From CAWKDC01 sp044445605 (GTDB taxonomy: Bacteria; Pseudomonadota; Gammaproteobacteria; JABCZS01), in NCBI GenBank assembly GCA_044445605.1, contig JBIOEA010000001.1:82927-146926 (forward strand): 64,000 nucleotides of DNA. The letters run 5' to 3'. Below are positions 18,601 to 25,633 of this stretch, piece after piece. A model generated the notes under the pieces. That model was not told where the DNA came from. It was given only the letters and a program-made list of their open reading frames with translations, and ran no database searches. Every line of letters starts with the position of its first letter. Position 1 is the stretch's first letter. The translations under genes and the position numbers were made by a program.

Positions 18601-19019
18601 GATGGAGGATTCATCAATTTATTAAAAGTTTCGAAGTGTTTATTCCAGTGAGAGGGCACTTGAGGATTAATTTTTCCATGAATGGAAGTGAGCAAAGCGT
18701 GACCGGATAGCTGGGGTAGAGACACTGCCTCTATGAGGGGGCGTGATTTCGCCGTGATGAGGAGTGCGGCAGCATGTTTGCAAAAATAGGCGACAGGGCA
18801 ACTACACTCGGCGGACATTTTGATGTCTGCATTTATTCCTTTGATCGTCACCACAACGGTATATTTTCGTTGTCCCAATACATTGGCACTTATTTTATGT
18901 ATATGACCATCCTGGCTTTGGGCCTGGTTCTGAATGTTATGTACGCGTCCATCGGCAGCATATTGAGCGCCTCTTTTGATGGTCGTTTGATCAAAAAAAC
19001 GATTGAGATCTAATAACAT
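15675..19019 (-). CDS. SNF2-family helicase with SWIM zinc finger
   Basis: The protein has about 1114 residues from the ATG at 19019, which has GGAAG eight bases upstream; an upstream in-frame Met at 19106 has less support. A SWIM finger (CSCPVAYFCKH, about 70-80) precedes a long middle region. The SNF2 ATPase core follows: DDMGLGKT (Walker A, about 666), DEAQAIKN (motif II, about 765), LTGTPMENHLGELWSLF, and helicase C motifs ending in ATDRAHRIGQEKTVF (about 1043). This HepA/RapA-like group includes DNA translocases that remodel nucleoprotein; a specific role is not established. It is divergent from the Phd/PIN toxin-antitoxin operon. Confidence 0.9.
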   Translation of the reverse strand: MLLDLNRFFDQTTIKRGAQYAADGRVHNIQNQAQSQDGHIHKISANVLGQRKYTVVVTIKGINADIKMSAECSCPVAYFCKHAAALLITAKSRPLIEAVSLPQLSGHALLTSIHGKINPQVPSHWNKHFETFNKLMNPPSKKRAAEEQNDIAYILSPDKRSRHTLLLRPKRGNRIPTGGFANLKNISSYLSPDEFNQFDSADTTILASLYGIRELSTFYGNGSEPFELDHLNHVALLKTIIETGHCYWETSTKKAIPLSLDANKEGTLSWHIEPNGYQTLLYQVEGKPVELYKVGNTLCAVNVKTKKVSYIDTRNADMIIHALKTPPISPNDIDSVSRAIQKIPSNHIIPALNKLDPIIIENAPFKRAVFLAAGYKENSELPDILADVTFIYGNDLVPWYSMRREIYDHSAKGWVKYERNIAEESTAIDQLLEQGFKPSLPLEKHDDELFFVLETDRKISSEEHEAQFANIFRTLVSMGWDVKLDENLEFDMNIENPNFYADITEKSEYGWFEFEIGIDIDGVKINILPTLIKYIEEDVSKKHDSIQIGLPDGRYAIIEIERFEKILNTLTELYDKNALNKDDHLLLSKQRAVFLNELKDSLGIEDKHWSGWEPLKKLNDVLSMEGNCILPVTIPNEFQGQLREYQQAGVNWLSFLTTYELGGILADDMGLGKTVQVLSYLLYLKNSGKLDKPCLVIVPTSLVNNWMSESNKFTPTLRILPFHGMSRKDNQNQFNHYDVILTTYPLMVHDQRIHMNQVFHTVILDEAQAIKNPEAQTTKIICDLQSSYRLCLTGTPMENHLGELWSLFNFLMPGFLGSKKQFGRVFRTPIEKQKNAERRTQLAARVKPFMLRRTKELVATELPPKIEMVQLLTLSPAQRDLYETIRLSMEVKVKQAITSKGFASSQIVILDALLKLRQVCNDPRVMKMKSAQTITTPDKLAWLLETLPTFIEEGRRILLFSSFKSVLDNIALSLTEHNYPFVMLTGQTKDRKTPVDSFQNKEIPIFLISLKAGGVGLNLTAADMIIHYDPWWNPAAQAQATDRAHRIGQEKTVFVYQLVAKDTVEEKILQMQENKAALLASIMTPESDMTTALTAQDVLTLFSGEKSLQAESVT

Positions 19020-19106
19020 AAAACTTACTTCCAGGGGTATAGGCTGCCATTTTAACATATCTGGGAATCTATCGAAAAGATTATATAAAACAGTAAGATA
19101 TAACAA

Positions 19107-19157
19107 TTGACGGTAATGGTTAATTGATCTATAATGTGACTATATCAAATGACTATA
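19107..19157 (+). promoter_or_regulatory. Promoter and direct-repeat operator of the Phd/PIN module
   Basis: TTGACG (19107-19112) and a consensus TATAAT (19130-19135) are 17 bp apart. Directly downstream the octamer TGACTATA occurs twice (19137-19144 and 19150-19157), covering the transcription start and a plausible antitoxin operator. Confidence 0.75.
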
Positions 19158-19168
19158 GGAGATTTTAT

Positions 19169-19420
19169 ATGGCCATTAATCAGCATACCATGGCTGTCGC
19201 AAAATTTAAAGCAGAATGCCTCAGAGAAATCGAGCAGGTTCAGCAAACAGGCGAGCCGCTCATTGTAACAAAGCGCGGTAAACCGATTGTAAAAATAATC
19301 CCTATTCTTGAGGAAAACAATGAAAAGCATTTTGGTTGCTTAAAAGATTCGCTCACTATTGTGGGTGATATCACGCTTCCTATTGATGAAATTTGGGATG
19401 CTGAGGAAGGGAATATCTAA
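19169..19420 (+). CDS. Phd/YefM-family antitoxin
   Basis: The antitoxin has 83 residues from the ATG at 19169, which follows AGGAGATTTTAT; an upstream frame extension to 19124 lacks a ribosome site and overlaps the promoter. The N-terminal AVAKFKAECLREIEQV and TGEPLIVTKRGKPIVKIIP are typical of the Phd/YefM fold, which binds DNA at its N-terminus and the toxin at its C-terminus. It precedes, and overlaps by one base, a PIN-domain toxin gene. Confidence 0.88.
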   Translation: MAINQHTMAVAKFKAECLREIEQVQQTGEPLIVTKRGKPIVKIIPILEENNEKHFGCLKDSLTIVGDITLPIDEIWDAEEGNI

Positions 19421-19827
19421 TGTTATTACTCGATACGCATGCCTGGATTTGGTTTGTTCAAGGCAATGATAAATTACAGCGTCATGCTGTCAAAGCCATT
19501 GAGGCATCTATTCAATCACGTACATTGCACATTGCCGCAATTTCTCAGTGGGAGTTGGCAATGTTAATAGATAAATCTAGAATTATTCTGAATGAACCCG
19601 CATTAAGTTGGATTCAAAAAGCTATTGCACATTTGCACATTAAAGTAGCACCGTTAACTGCCGAGATTGCTGTTGAAAGTGGTCAATTGCCAGCGGATTT
19701 TCATGGAGATCCTGCTGATCGTATGATTGTTGCAACCGCACGTATCCATCAGCTGACCGTCGTTACGCGAGATGCTAAAATATTAAGTTATGGAGCAAGT
19801 AATCACGTTAAGGTGATCGAAATATAA
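19420..19827 (+). CDS. PIN-domain (VapC-like) ribonuclease toxin
   Basis: The 135-residue toxin carries the PIN acidic residues: LLLDTHAWIW (first Asp), ISQWELAML (Glu), and DPADRMIVATA followed by VVTRDAKI (remaining acids). These coordinate Mg2+ for RNA cleavage. The ATG overlaps the antitoxin stop by one base (TAATG), so translation is coupled. Family members usually cut tRNA or rRNA; the target is unknown here. The gene is convergent with xerC, 2 bp away. Confidence 0.88.
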   Translation: MLLLDTHAWIWFVQGNDKLQRHAVKAIEASIQSRTLHIAAISQWELAMLIDKSRIILNEPALSWIQKAIAHLHIKVAPLTAEIAVESGQLPADFHGDPADRMIVATARIHQLTVVTRDAKILSYGASNHVKVIEI

Positions 19828-19829
19828 CA

Positions 19830-20711
19830 TTATTTCTTCTTTGCTCTCGGATGTGCCTGGTCATACACTTGTGCGAGATGTTGAAAATCCAATGCTGTGT
19901 AAATTTGGGTCGTACTTAAATTGGCATGGCCTAAAAATTCTTGAACGGATCTCAAATCTTGGCTTGATTCTAATAAATGACTCGCGACAGAATGCCGCAA
20001 TTGGTGGGGATGCAAAGGGACGCTCAATCCATGTTTTTGCCCGAATAAGGCAACCCGTTTTTGAACGGCTCGTGCGCCTAAACGGCGACCCTGTTGCGTG
20101 ATAAACATCGCATCATGTTCAGGGTTCCATAAAGCCCGTGTTTTCATCCAGCGTTGCAACGCATCCATTGCTTTTGTGCCGACAGGAACAATCCGTGTTT
20201 TCTTACCCTTACCGGTGACACGCAACAAACCTGCTTTAAAATCAAAATCATTTATATTTGCACTCACCAATTCACTTAATCGCAGCCCAGAAGAATAAAA
20301 TAATTCTAATATGACTAAATCACGGTATTCTATATCGGATAATGTAGGTGAATCTAATAACGCTTGAATCTGATCCACGTCCAATGTTTTGGGTAGCGAT
20401 TTTGTTTCTTTCGGGACTTTAATGCCATCTGCAGGGTTTAACGTCAGAAATTGATGATTGATGCAGAATTTAAAAAATCCTCGTAATGCTGCTAGTGCAC
20501 GTGCCAATGTACGAGGCGACTTCCCCTCTCCATGGGTGGTCATCAACCATTGTTGAATATGAATAGGCAATATGGTTTTATCTGAAATATCATGCTTTTT
20601 TAAATAATCAAAAAAACGCTGGCAATCTGCAGCATACGATTCACAGGTTAATGCTGAAAAAGCGCGTTCATATCGGCAATAGTCGATATACTTTAATAAC
20701 AACTCATTCAT
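19830..20711 (-). CDS. xerC: Tyrosine recombinase XerC
   Basis: The 293-residue site-specific recombinase resolves chromosome dimers at dif with XerD. Residues about 1-85 are the SAM-like core-binding domain, and the rest is the catalytic domain. Active-site residues visible are Arg in SSGLRLSELV, the HPHQLRHSVASH box (His and Arg), LGHANLSTTQIY (His and nucleophilic Tyr) and the Lys of TGKGKKTR. The ATG at 20711 is preferred over an upstream TTG because it forms an ATGA overlap with the dapF stop, giving translational coupling. Gene order dapF-xerC is conserved in gammaproteobacteria, so this is the chromosomal XerC, not a phage integrase. Confidence 0.95.
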   Translation of the reverse strand: MNELLLKYIDYCRYERAFSALTCESYAADCQRFFDYLKKHDISDKTILPIHIQQWLMTTHGEGKSPRTLARALAALRGFFKFCINHQFLTLNPADGIKVPKETKSLPKTLDVDQIQALLDSPTLSDIEYRDLVILELFYSSGLRLSELVSANINDFDFKAGLLRVTGKGKKTRIVPVGTKAMDALQRWMKTRALWNPEHDAMFITQQGRRLGARAVQKRVALFGQKHGLSVPLHPHQLRHSVASHLLESSQDLRSVQEFLGHANLSTTQIYTALDFQHLAQVYDQAHPRAKKK

Positions 20712-21499
20712 GGATAATACCAAACACCATCATAAACACGTACCGCAGGCCCCGTGAGAATCAATTCATTATCTTGCCAATCCACGGTCACTTCTCCACC
20801 AGGCATATGCACGGTGACGGGTGCTATCACCATATTTTTTTCCATCGCTAAAAATGCACAGGCTGTTGCGGCTGAACCACACGCGGGCGTTAAGCCAACG
20901 CCTCGTTCAAACGTTTTAACGTAAAGATTGTGATGATCGGTCGAACGCATCATGCTGACGTTGATGCCATTAAAACGAGGGTCATTTTGCAAGTGCTCAG
21001 ACATCTTGACGAAAGATTCTTCAGGCAATGGTTCGAGTGTGATCGCATGTGGATTGCCAATTTCAACGCCCATGAGCATCACGTTATCATACAAAAAATC
21101 ATCTATAAACGTTGCTTTGCCCATGAGTACTGTCACGGTGCCTGTTTCATGACGAGTTGTTTCGATCATGTTTTCGCCCATCTCAAGATGCAATGTTCTT
21201 TTGGGGCTGATGCCCTGTTCGTAAATATATGAAGCCAAACAACGCGCACCATTGCCGCAATGCAATGCACGACTGCCATCAGCATTGTAAATAGAATACG
21301 TAAAATCCCCTGTTCGTTTGGGAGGGCTGACGATCAATACTTGATCAGCACCAATGCCTAAGCGACGATCGCACAATAACCGTAATGTCGGAACATCGAG
21401 GGATAGTTCTTTATTGACTGCATCAAGCACAATGAAGTCATTGCCTAATCCATGCATTTTAGTAAATGGCAGTGTTTTCTTGTTTCCATAAATCGTCAT
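20708..21499 (-). CDS. dapF: Diaminopimelate epimerase
   Basis: The 263-residue enzyme converts LL- to meso-diaminopimelate for lysine and peptidoglycan synthesis. Both catalytic cysteines are present, in HCGNGARCLASY and TPACGSAATACAF, together with the N-terminal TKMHGLGNDFIVLD. The ATG at 21499 has GAGAGGGAAACTT upstream. This start overlaps the end of lysA by 41 bp, but it is needed to include the conserved residues before MHGLGN. The product of this step is the substrate of LysA, encoded just upstream. Confidence 0.96.
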   Translation of the reverse strand: MTIYGNKKTLPFTKMHGLGNDFIVLDAVNKELSLDVPTLRLLCDRRLGIGADQVLIVSPPKRTGDFTYSIYNADGSRALHCGNGARCLASYIYEQGISPKRTLHLEMGENMIETTRHETGTVTVLMGKATFIDDFLYDNVMLMGVEIGNPHAITLEPLPEESFVKMSEHLQNDPRFNGINVSMMRSTDHHNLYVKTFERGVGLTPACGSAATACAFLAMEKNMVIAPVTVHMPGGEVTVDWQDNELILTGPAVRVYDGVWYYP

Positions 21500-22694
21500 A
21501 AGTTTCCCTCTCCCTGATAAGAATCGGTGTCTGATCGCGAATCAACACTTCACATGCGCGAGGACGTGCATTATAGTGTGAGGACATGACCATCCCATAA
21601 GCGCCGGCATCTAAAATCGCGAGGACATCATTCGCCTCAACCGATAAATGGCGGTCATGCCCAAAAAAATCCCCGGACTCACACACGGGCCCGACGACAT
21701 CGTAAGTTTGTGCAGGCATGTTGCGTTTCTGCACAGGACGAATATCATGCCATGCTTCGTACAAGGCGGGACGAATGAAATCATTCATGCCCGCATCAAC
21801 AATCGCAAAATGTTTGACATCTGTTTTTTTCAAGTATTCAATGCGCGTGAGTAATAATCCTGCAGGTGCGATGATAAATCGACCTGGTTCAAGCACGAGC
21901 AATTCCGATCGTGTTGAAAACAACGCCGAAATACGTGCGCCTAATGTGGCGATATCCATCGGCGCTTCGTCATGGTAGGTGATGCCCATGCCGCCGCCCA
22001 AACTTAAAAAGCGTAAAGGTTCAGGATAGGCGTCAGCGAGTTCGAATAACGTTTGTGCACTGCTTTCATAGGCATCAATCTCGGTTAATTGTGAGCCTAA
22101 GTGGCAAGCTAATCCTATGAGTGTAACGTTGTTGAAACGTGATAAACGTTGCATCAGCGCCGGCGCTGCTTCATAGGGGATACCAAATTTATGGCCTTTG
22201 AGACCGGTCGCGATGTAGCGATGTGTTTTAACATCAATGTGAGGATTGATGCGTAGCGCAATCGGTGCGATAAGTTTTAATAAGCCTGCAATCTCATTGA
22301 TGCGTTCTAATTCCTCAATGGATTCTACATTCAAACACGCAATACCGCTTTGCAAGGCGAAGGTTATTTCATCGGTGGATTTACCCACACCGGAAAAGTA
22401 GACATTCGCGGGATTGCCCCCCGCTTTGATGACGCGCGCCAATTCGCCGCCTGAAACAATATCAAACCCAGAAGAGAGTCGTTGCAATAGAGTTAAGATG
22501 GCCAGAGAACCATTCGCTTTGACGGCATAACAAATTTGATGAGGCACCGTGAAGGCTGCATCGAGTGCGCGGTATTGTGCTTCAATGGCGGACTGCCCGT
22601 AGACGTAACAGGGAGTGCCAAATGCATCCGCAATACTCGATAGCGAAACGCCATCAAAGCAAAGGGAGTCTTTATTTTCAGTGAGATGTATCAC
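21459..22694 (-). CDS. lysA: Diaminopimelate decarboxylase
   Basis: The 411-residue PLP enzyme makes L-lysine from meso-diaminopimelate. Motifs include CYAVKAN (PLP-binding Lys), ACHLGSQL, SLGGGMGITY, LVLEPGRFI and VGPVCESGDFFG with the active-site Cys. The start codon is GTG at 22694, overlapping the end of lptM by 17 bp; the region upstream is occupied by lptM. It overlaps dapF downstream, so lptM-lysA-dapF-xerC form one compact operon. Confidence 0.96.
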   Translation of the reverse strand: MIHLTENKDSLCFDGVSLSSIADAFGTPCYVYGQSAIEAQYRALDAAFTVPHQICYAVKANGSLAILTLLQRLSSGFDIVSGGELARVIKAGGNPANVYFSGVGKSTDEITFALQSGIACLNVESIEELERINEIAGLLKLIAPIALRINPHIDVKTHRYIATGLKGHKFGIPYEAAPALMQRLSRFNNVTLIGLACHLGSQLTEIDAYESSAQTLFELADAYPEPLRFLSLGGGMGITYHDEAPMDIATLGARISALFSTRSELLVLEPGRFIIAPAGLLLTRIEYLKKTDVKHFAIVDAGMNDFIRPALYEAWHDIRPVQKRNMPAQTYDVVGPVCESGDFFGHDRHLSVEANDVLAILDAGAYGMVMSSHYNARPRACEVLIRDQTPILIRERETYDDLWKQENTAIY

Positions 22695-22782
22695 TCGTTT
22701 TCTCGGGCAAGTAAAGGGGACCTTTTTGGCCGCATCCGGTTAACAAAATGGCTATGCAACAAATATAAAAATAGCGTAACAT
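22678..22782 (-). CDS. lptM: LptM (YifL)-type lipoprotein, 34 aa
   Basis: A 34-codon frame begins at 22782 after GAGGAAATC. It encodes a short lipoprotein signal (MLRYFYICCIAILLTGC, lipobox LTGC, Cys17) followed by the signature GCGQKGPLYLPE. This matches YifL/LptM, which in E. coli helps the LptD LPS translocon mature its disulphides. The position directly upstream of lysA-dapF is the conserved one. It overlaps lysA by 17 bp. The sequence is short, but the CGxKGPLY signature makes the call strong. Confidence 0.9.
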   Translation of the reverse strand: MLRYFYICCIAILLTGCGQKGPLYLPEKTSDTSH

Positions 22783-22811
22783 GATTTCCTCATTGGTTGA
22801 ATAATAGTAGC

Positions 22812-22817
22812 ATTATA
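22812..22817 (-). promoter_or_regulatory. Possible -10 box of the lptM-lysA-dapF-xerC operon
   Basis: A consensus TATAAT on the minus strand lies about 30 bp before the lptM ATG. No good -35 box is seen at 16-18 bp, so the assignment is tentative. Confidence 0.35.
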
Positions 22818-22847
22818 ACGTCGTTGTAGGGACGCGGAGAGATTGAC

Positions 22848-23492
22848 ATGAAAACTGCTTTAGCATTTGAACGCGTATCAGCGCCATCCGCAAAACAATA
22901 CATTATTTGGATGCATGGACTGGGCGCCGATGGATTTGATTTTATGCCCTTGGTGCCGCAACTAAATCTCCCCGCGACGACGTTTATTTTCCCGCATGCG
23001 CCAATGCGCCCGATCACGATGAATAACGGCTATACGATGCGCGCCTGGTACGATATTGTTGCGTTAGATCGTTTTACGCAAGAAGATGAAAAAGGATTGC
23101 TGGCCTCACGCGAGCAAGTGCATGAGCTGATCGACATGTTACTGAAAGAAGGTGTCGACAGCCGCAATATTATTTTGGCGGGGTTTTCGCAAGGTGGTGC
23201 GATGGCGCTACTGACGGGCTTGACCTTTGAACAACCATTGAAAGCGATTATCGCCTTGTCCTGTTATTTGCCTTTACGGGGGCAATGGCCAGGACTGATG
23301 AATCCAGCAAACCACAAAACACCTATTTTAATGGTGCACGGGAAACAAGACGATGTGCTGAAGTTCGAGATCGCGGTACAACATGCGGCTTTGTTGAAAG
23401 AGATGGGATGTAATGTGACTTGGCGCGACTACTCCATGGGACACACGGTATGTGCCCCAGAGGTAGCGGATATTCGCGCATTTTGTACCTAA
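22848..23492 (+). CDS. Carboxylesterase / lysophospholipase-like alpha/beta hydrolase
   Basis: The 214-residue protein belongs to the phospholipase/carboxylesterase (EstB, acyl-protein thioesterase-like) family. The nucleophile is in LAGFSQGGAMAL (Ser of GFSQGG), the oxyanion region is WMHGLGADGFDF, and the acid and His are in VHGKQDDVL and SMGHTVCAPEV. These enzymes cleave short-chain esters or lysophospholipids in the cytoplasm. Length is normal. It is divergent from the lptM operon, and its 3' end overlaps a minus-strand low-complexity ORF by 4 bp. Confidence 0.9.
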   Translation: MKTALAFERVSAPSAKQYIIWMHGLGADGFDFMPLVPQLNLPATTFIFPHAPMRPITMNNGYTMRAWYDIVALDRFTQEDEKGLLASREQVHELIDMLLKEGVDSRNIILAGFSQGGAMALLTGLTFEQPLKAIIALSCYLPLRGQWPGLMNPANHKTPILMVHGKQDDVLKFEIAVQHAALLKEMGCNVTWRDYSMGHTVCAPEVADIRAFCT

Positions 23493-23785
23493 TGATTATT
23501 AGGGTTGTTATTGCCGGGCAGATGCTGAGCTGGGGCCTGGAACGGCGCATGGATATTATTGATATTATTATTGAGTGGGTTCGCAGGGAGAAAAGCAACG
23601 ACAGCACGAACAGCTTGGGGTGCGTGAACACCAGGAGGAGGTGCATTAGTAAAATCAAGAGGGCCATTAAAATCAAGCCGTCTCACGGGAAGCTGCCCTA
23701 CATTTCGTTCAACAGGAGGGTTAACATTATTTTCATCTGTCGTAGCCTTATAGGGCTTTACAGGGTCGTAATTATCTCTGTTCAT
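23489..23785 (-). CDS. Asn/Pro-rich small protein of unknown function
   Basis: The 98-residue protein is rich in Asn, Pro and Ala and looks disordered (NPLNNNINNIH, PGNNNPNNH at the end). The ATG at 23785 has GAGGTAATAAGC upstream, a good ribosome site. This supports it over the overlapping plus-strand frame. No family or signal peptide is recognised. Confidence 0.5.
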   Translation of the reverse strand: MNRDNYDPVKPYKATTDENNVNPPVERNVGQLPVRRLDFNGPLDFTNAPPPGVHAPQAVRAVVAFLPANPLNNNINNIHAPFQAPAQHLPGNNNPNNH

Positions 23786-23837
23786 GCTTATTACCTCGTT
23801 ATTAAAAAGCGAGTCTATCAGATAAGAAAGTCAGCTG

Positions 23838-24611
23838 TCAAGAACGAATGCCGACGCCTTTCACAAGCAGCCCATAAGCGATTAAACCAAAGACCAGGGT
23901 AAGAGAGCACAAAATAGACAGGCCCAATACGACAGGCACATCAGACACGCCTAAAAAGCTATATCTAAACAAATCAATCATGTAGAGAATGGGGTTAGCC
24001 ATGGATATATGCTGCCAGACGGCTGGAAGGCGATCAATTGAGTAGAATACGCCACCTAAATAGGTGAGGGGTACCAGAACAAACGTTGGGACAATCGTGA
24101 TGTCATCGAACTTTTGGGCAAAGATAGCATTGATTAATCCAGCAAGGGAAAAGAGCAATGCGGTTAAAAATACAACGCTAATCATCAGGAATGGATGAGC
24201 CAGCGGCAAGGGGGTAAACAGCCGTGCAATGAGCCAAATAATCGCTCCAACAACGCAGCCGCGTAAGACTCCGCCAAACACAAAGCCTGTCAGAATGACA
24301 AAGCTGGGCGTGGGGGAGACTAAAATTTCCTCAATATGTCGGCCAAATTTTGCGCCGAAGAATGAGGAAACAACATTCGAATACGCATTATTCAAGACGC
24401 TCATCATGATGAGGCCTGGAACAATGAACTCAAGGTAGGTGTAGCCTTCAGTGAGGGGAATTTGCGATCCGATAAAATTGCCAAAAATCACTAAATATAA
24501 GGTTGAGGTGATGGCTGGGGGAAGCAAGGTTTGAATCCACAGGCGAAAGAATCGAAATGCTTCTTTGCGGACAATGGTTTGGAGGCTGATGAGATCACGT
24601 TTTAGGCACAT
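23838..24611 (-). CDS. yadH: ABC-2 type exporter permease (YadH-like)
   Basis: The 257-residue membrane protein aligns along its length with E. coli YadH. The N-terminal RFFRLWIQTLLPPAITSTLY, the FIVPGLIMMSVLNNAYSN segment, SSFFGAKFGRHIEE, and FDDITIVPTFVLVPLTYLGG all match, with six hydrophobic helices. It forms the membrane half of an exporter with the ATPase encoded immediately upstream (the genes abut at 24611). The substrate is unknown. Confidence 0.9.
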   Translation of the reverse strand: MCLKRDLISLQTIVRKEAFRFFRLWIQTLLPPAITSTLYLVIFGNFIGSQIPLTEGYTYLEFIVPGLIMMSVLNNAYSNVVSSFFGAKFGRHIEEILVSPTPSFVILTGFVFGGVLRGCVVGAIIWLIARLFTPLPLAHPFLMISVVFLTALLFSLAGLINAIFAQKFDDITIVPTFVLVPLTYLGGVFYSIDRLPAVWQHISMANPILYMIDLFRYSFLGVSDVPVVLGLSILCSLTLVFGLIAYGLLVKGVGIRS

Positions 24612-25525
24612 TATTCTTTTCCACTCGTCAATGTCAGAAATAATTCTTCGAGGCGGTTTGATTTATTCCGTAATCCCCGTACTTGGATATTGGCGTGCGA
24701 TAGCGCTTTGAACAGTTCATCGAGCAAGATACCTTCAGGCGTTTCGATTTCCAAGGTTTCGGCATCGCGCAAAATGGTTTTGAAGCCAGGCAAATGAGGC
24801 GTGATTTCTAATGGGGTAACCAGTTCGACAATGAAGCTTTGCGTTTTGAGGGTTGCCAGCAACTTGCGTACAGAGGTATTTTCAATGATGCGACCTTTAT
24901 CGATGATGGCGACATTTTTGCACAAGCTTTCGGCTTCTTCTAAATAATGCGTCGTTAAAATGATTGTCGTTCCCTTTTTGTTGATCTTCTCTAGGAATTG
25001 CCACATGGTGCGACGAATTTCGATATCGACGCCCGCGGTGGGCTCGTCCAAAATCAGTAAGCGAGGGCTGTGAACAATCGCGCGTGCGATCATCAAGCGA
25101 CGCTTCATTCCCCCGGAGAGGGTGCGAGCGATGACATCGCGCTTATCCCACAAATCCACTTCTTTAAGTGCTTGTTCCGCAGCGGCAATGGCTTGCGCAC
25201 GGGGCATGCCGTAAAAACCGGCCTGGTTAGTCACAATATCTTTTACTTTTTCAAAGATATTAAAATTGTACTCTTGAGGCACGATGCCTAAATAGGCTTT
25301 GGCATCATTAAGATGTTTATCAAGATCTTTATCAAAAATCTTAACTGTTCCACTGGTTTTATTGATGAGAGAACAGAGAATGCCGATCGTGGTGGATTTG
25401 CCTGCGCCATTGGGGCCGAGCAGTGCAAAAAAATCACCTTCTTTAATGTTGAGTGAAATACCTTTCAATGCATGAACATGATTGGCATAAGTCTTGTGTA
25501 AGTTCTCTATCTGAAGTGCGTACAT
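24611..25525 (-). CDS. yadG: ABC transporter ATP-binding protein (YadG-like)
   Basis: The ATPase has about 304 residues from the ATG at 25525, which follows TGGAGATTT; the in-frame Met 33 bp upstream has no ribosome site. It has GPNGAGKSTTIG (Walker A), the signature LSGGMKRRLMIARA, LLILDEPTAGVD (Walker B) and TTHYLEEAE (H-loop), then the C-terminal NKSNRLEELFLTL as in YadG. It pairs with the YadH-like permease, one base away. Confidence 0.92.
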   Translation of the reverse strand: MYALQIENLHKTYANHVHALKGISLNIKEGDFFALLGPNGAGKSTTIGILCSLINKTSGTVKIFDKDLDKHLNDAKAYLGIVPQEYNFNIFEKVKDIVTNQAGFYGMPRAQAIAAAEQALKEVDLWDKRDVIARTLSGGMKRRLMIARAIVHSPRLLILDEPTAGVDIEIRRTMWQFLEKINKKGTTIILTTHYLEEAESLCKNVAIIDKGRIIENTSVRKLLATLKTQSFIVELVTPLEITPHLPGFKTILRDAETLEIETPEGILLDELFKALSHANIQVRGLRNKSNRLEELFLTLTSGKE

Positions 25526-25633
25526 AAATCTCCAGGGGTAAGGCGATAAGTGTAACACAAAAAGGTATTAACGAATCCTTGAAGTCGGCAGTCAATTCGG
25601 GTATGGTGAATAAGATGTATGGGGAGGTAATGT

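Noticed and set aside
19830..20711. Phage or integron integrase
   Set aside because: It sits in the conserved dapF-xerC operon and has a full XerC sequence, so it is the chromosomal recombinase.
23420..23902. A plus-strand 160-codon frame after the esterase
   Set aside because: It overlaps the esterase end and the better supported minus-strand frame, has no ribosome site, and its translation resembles no protein.
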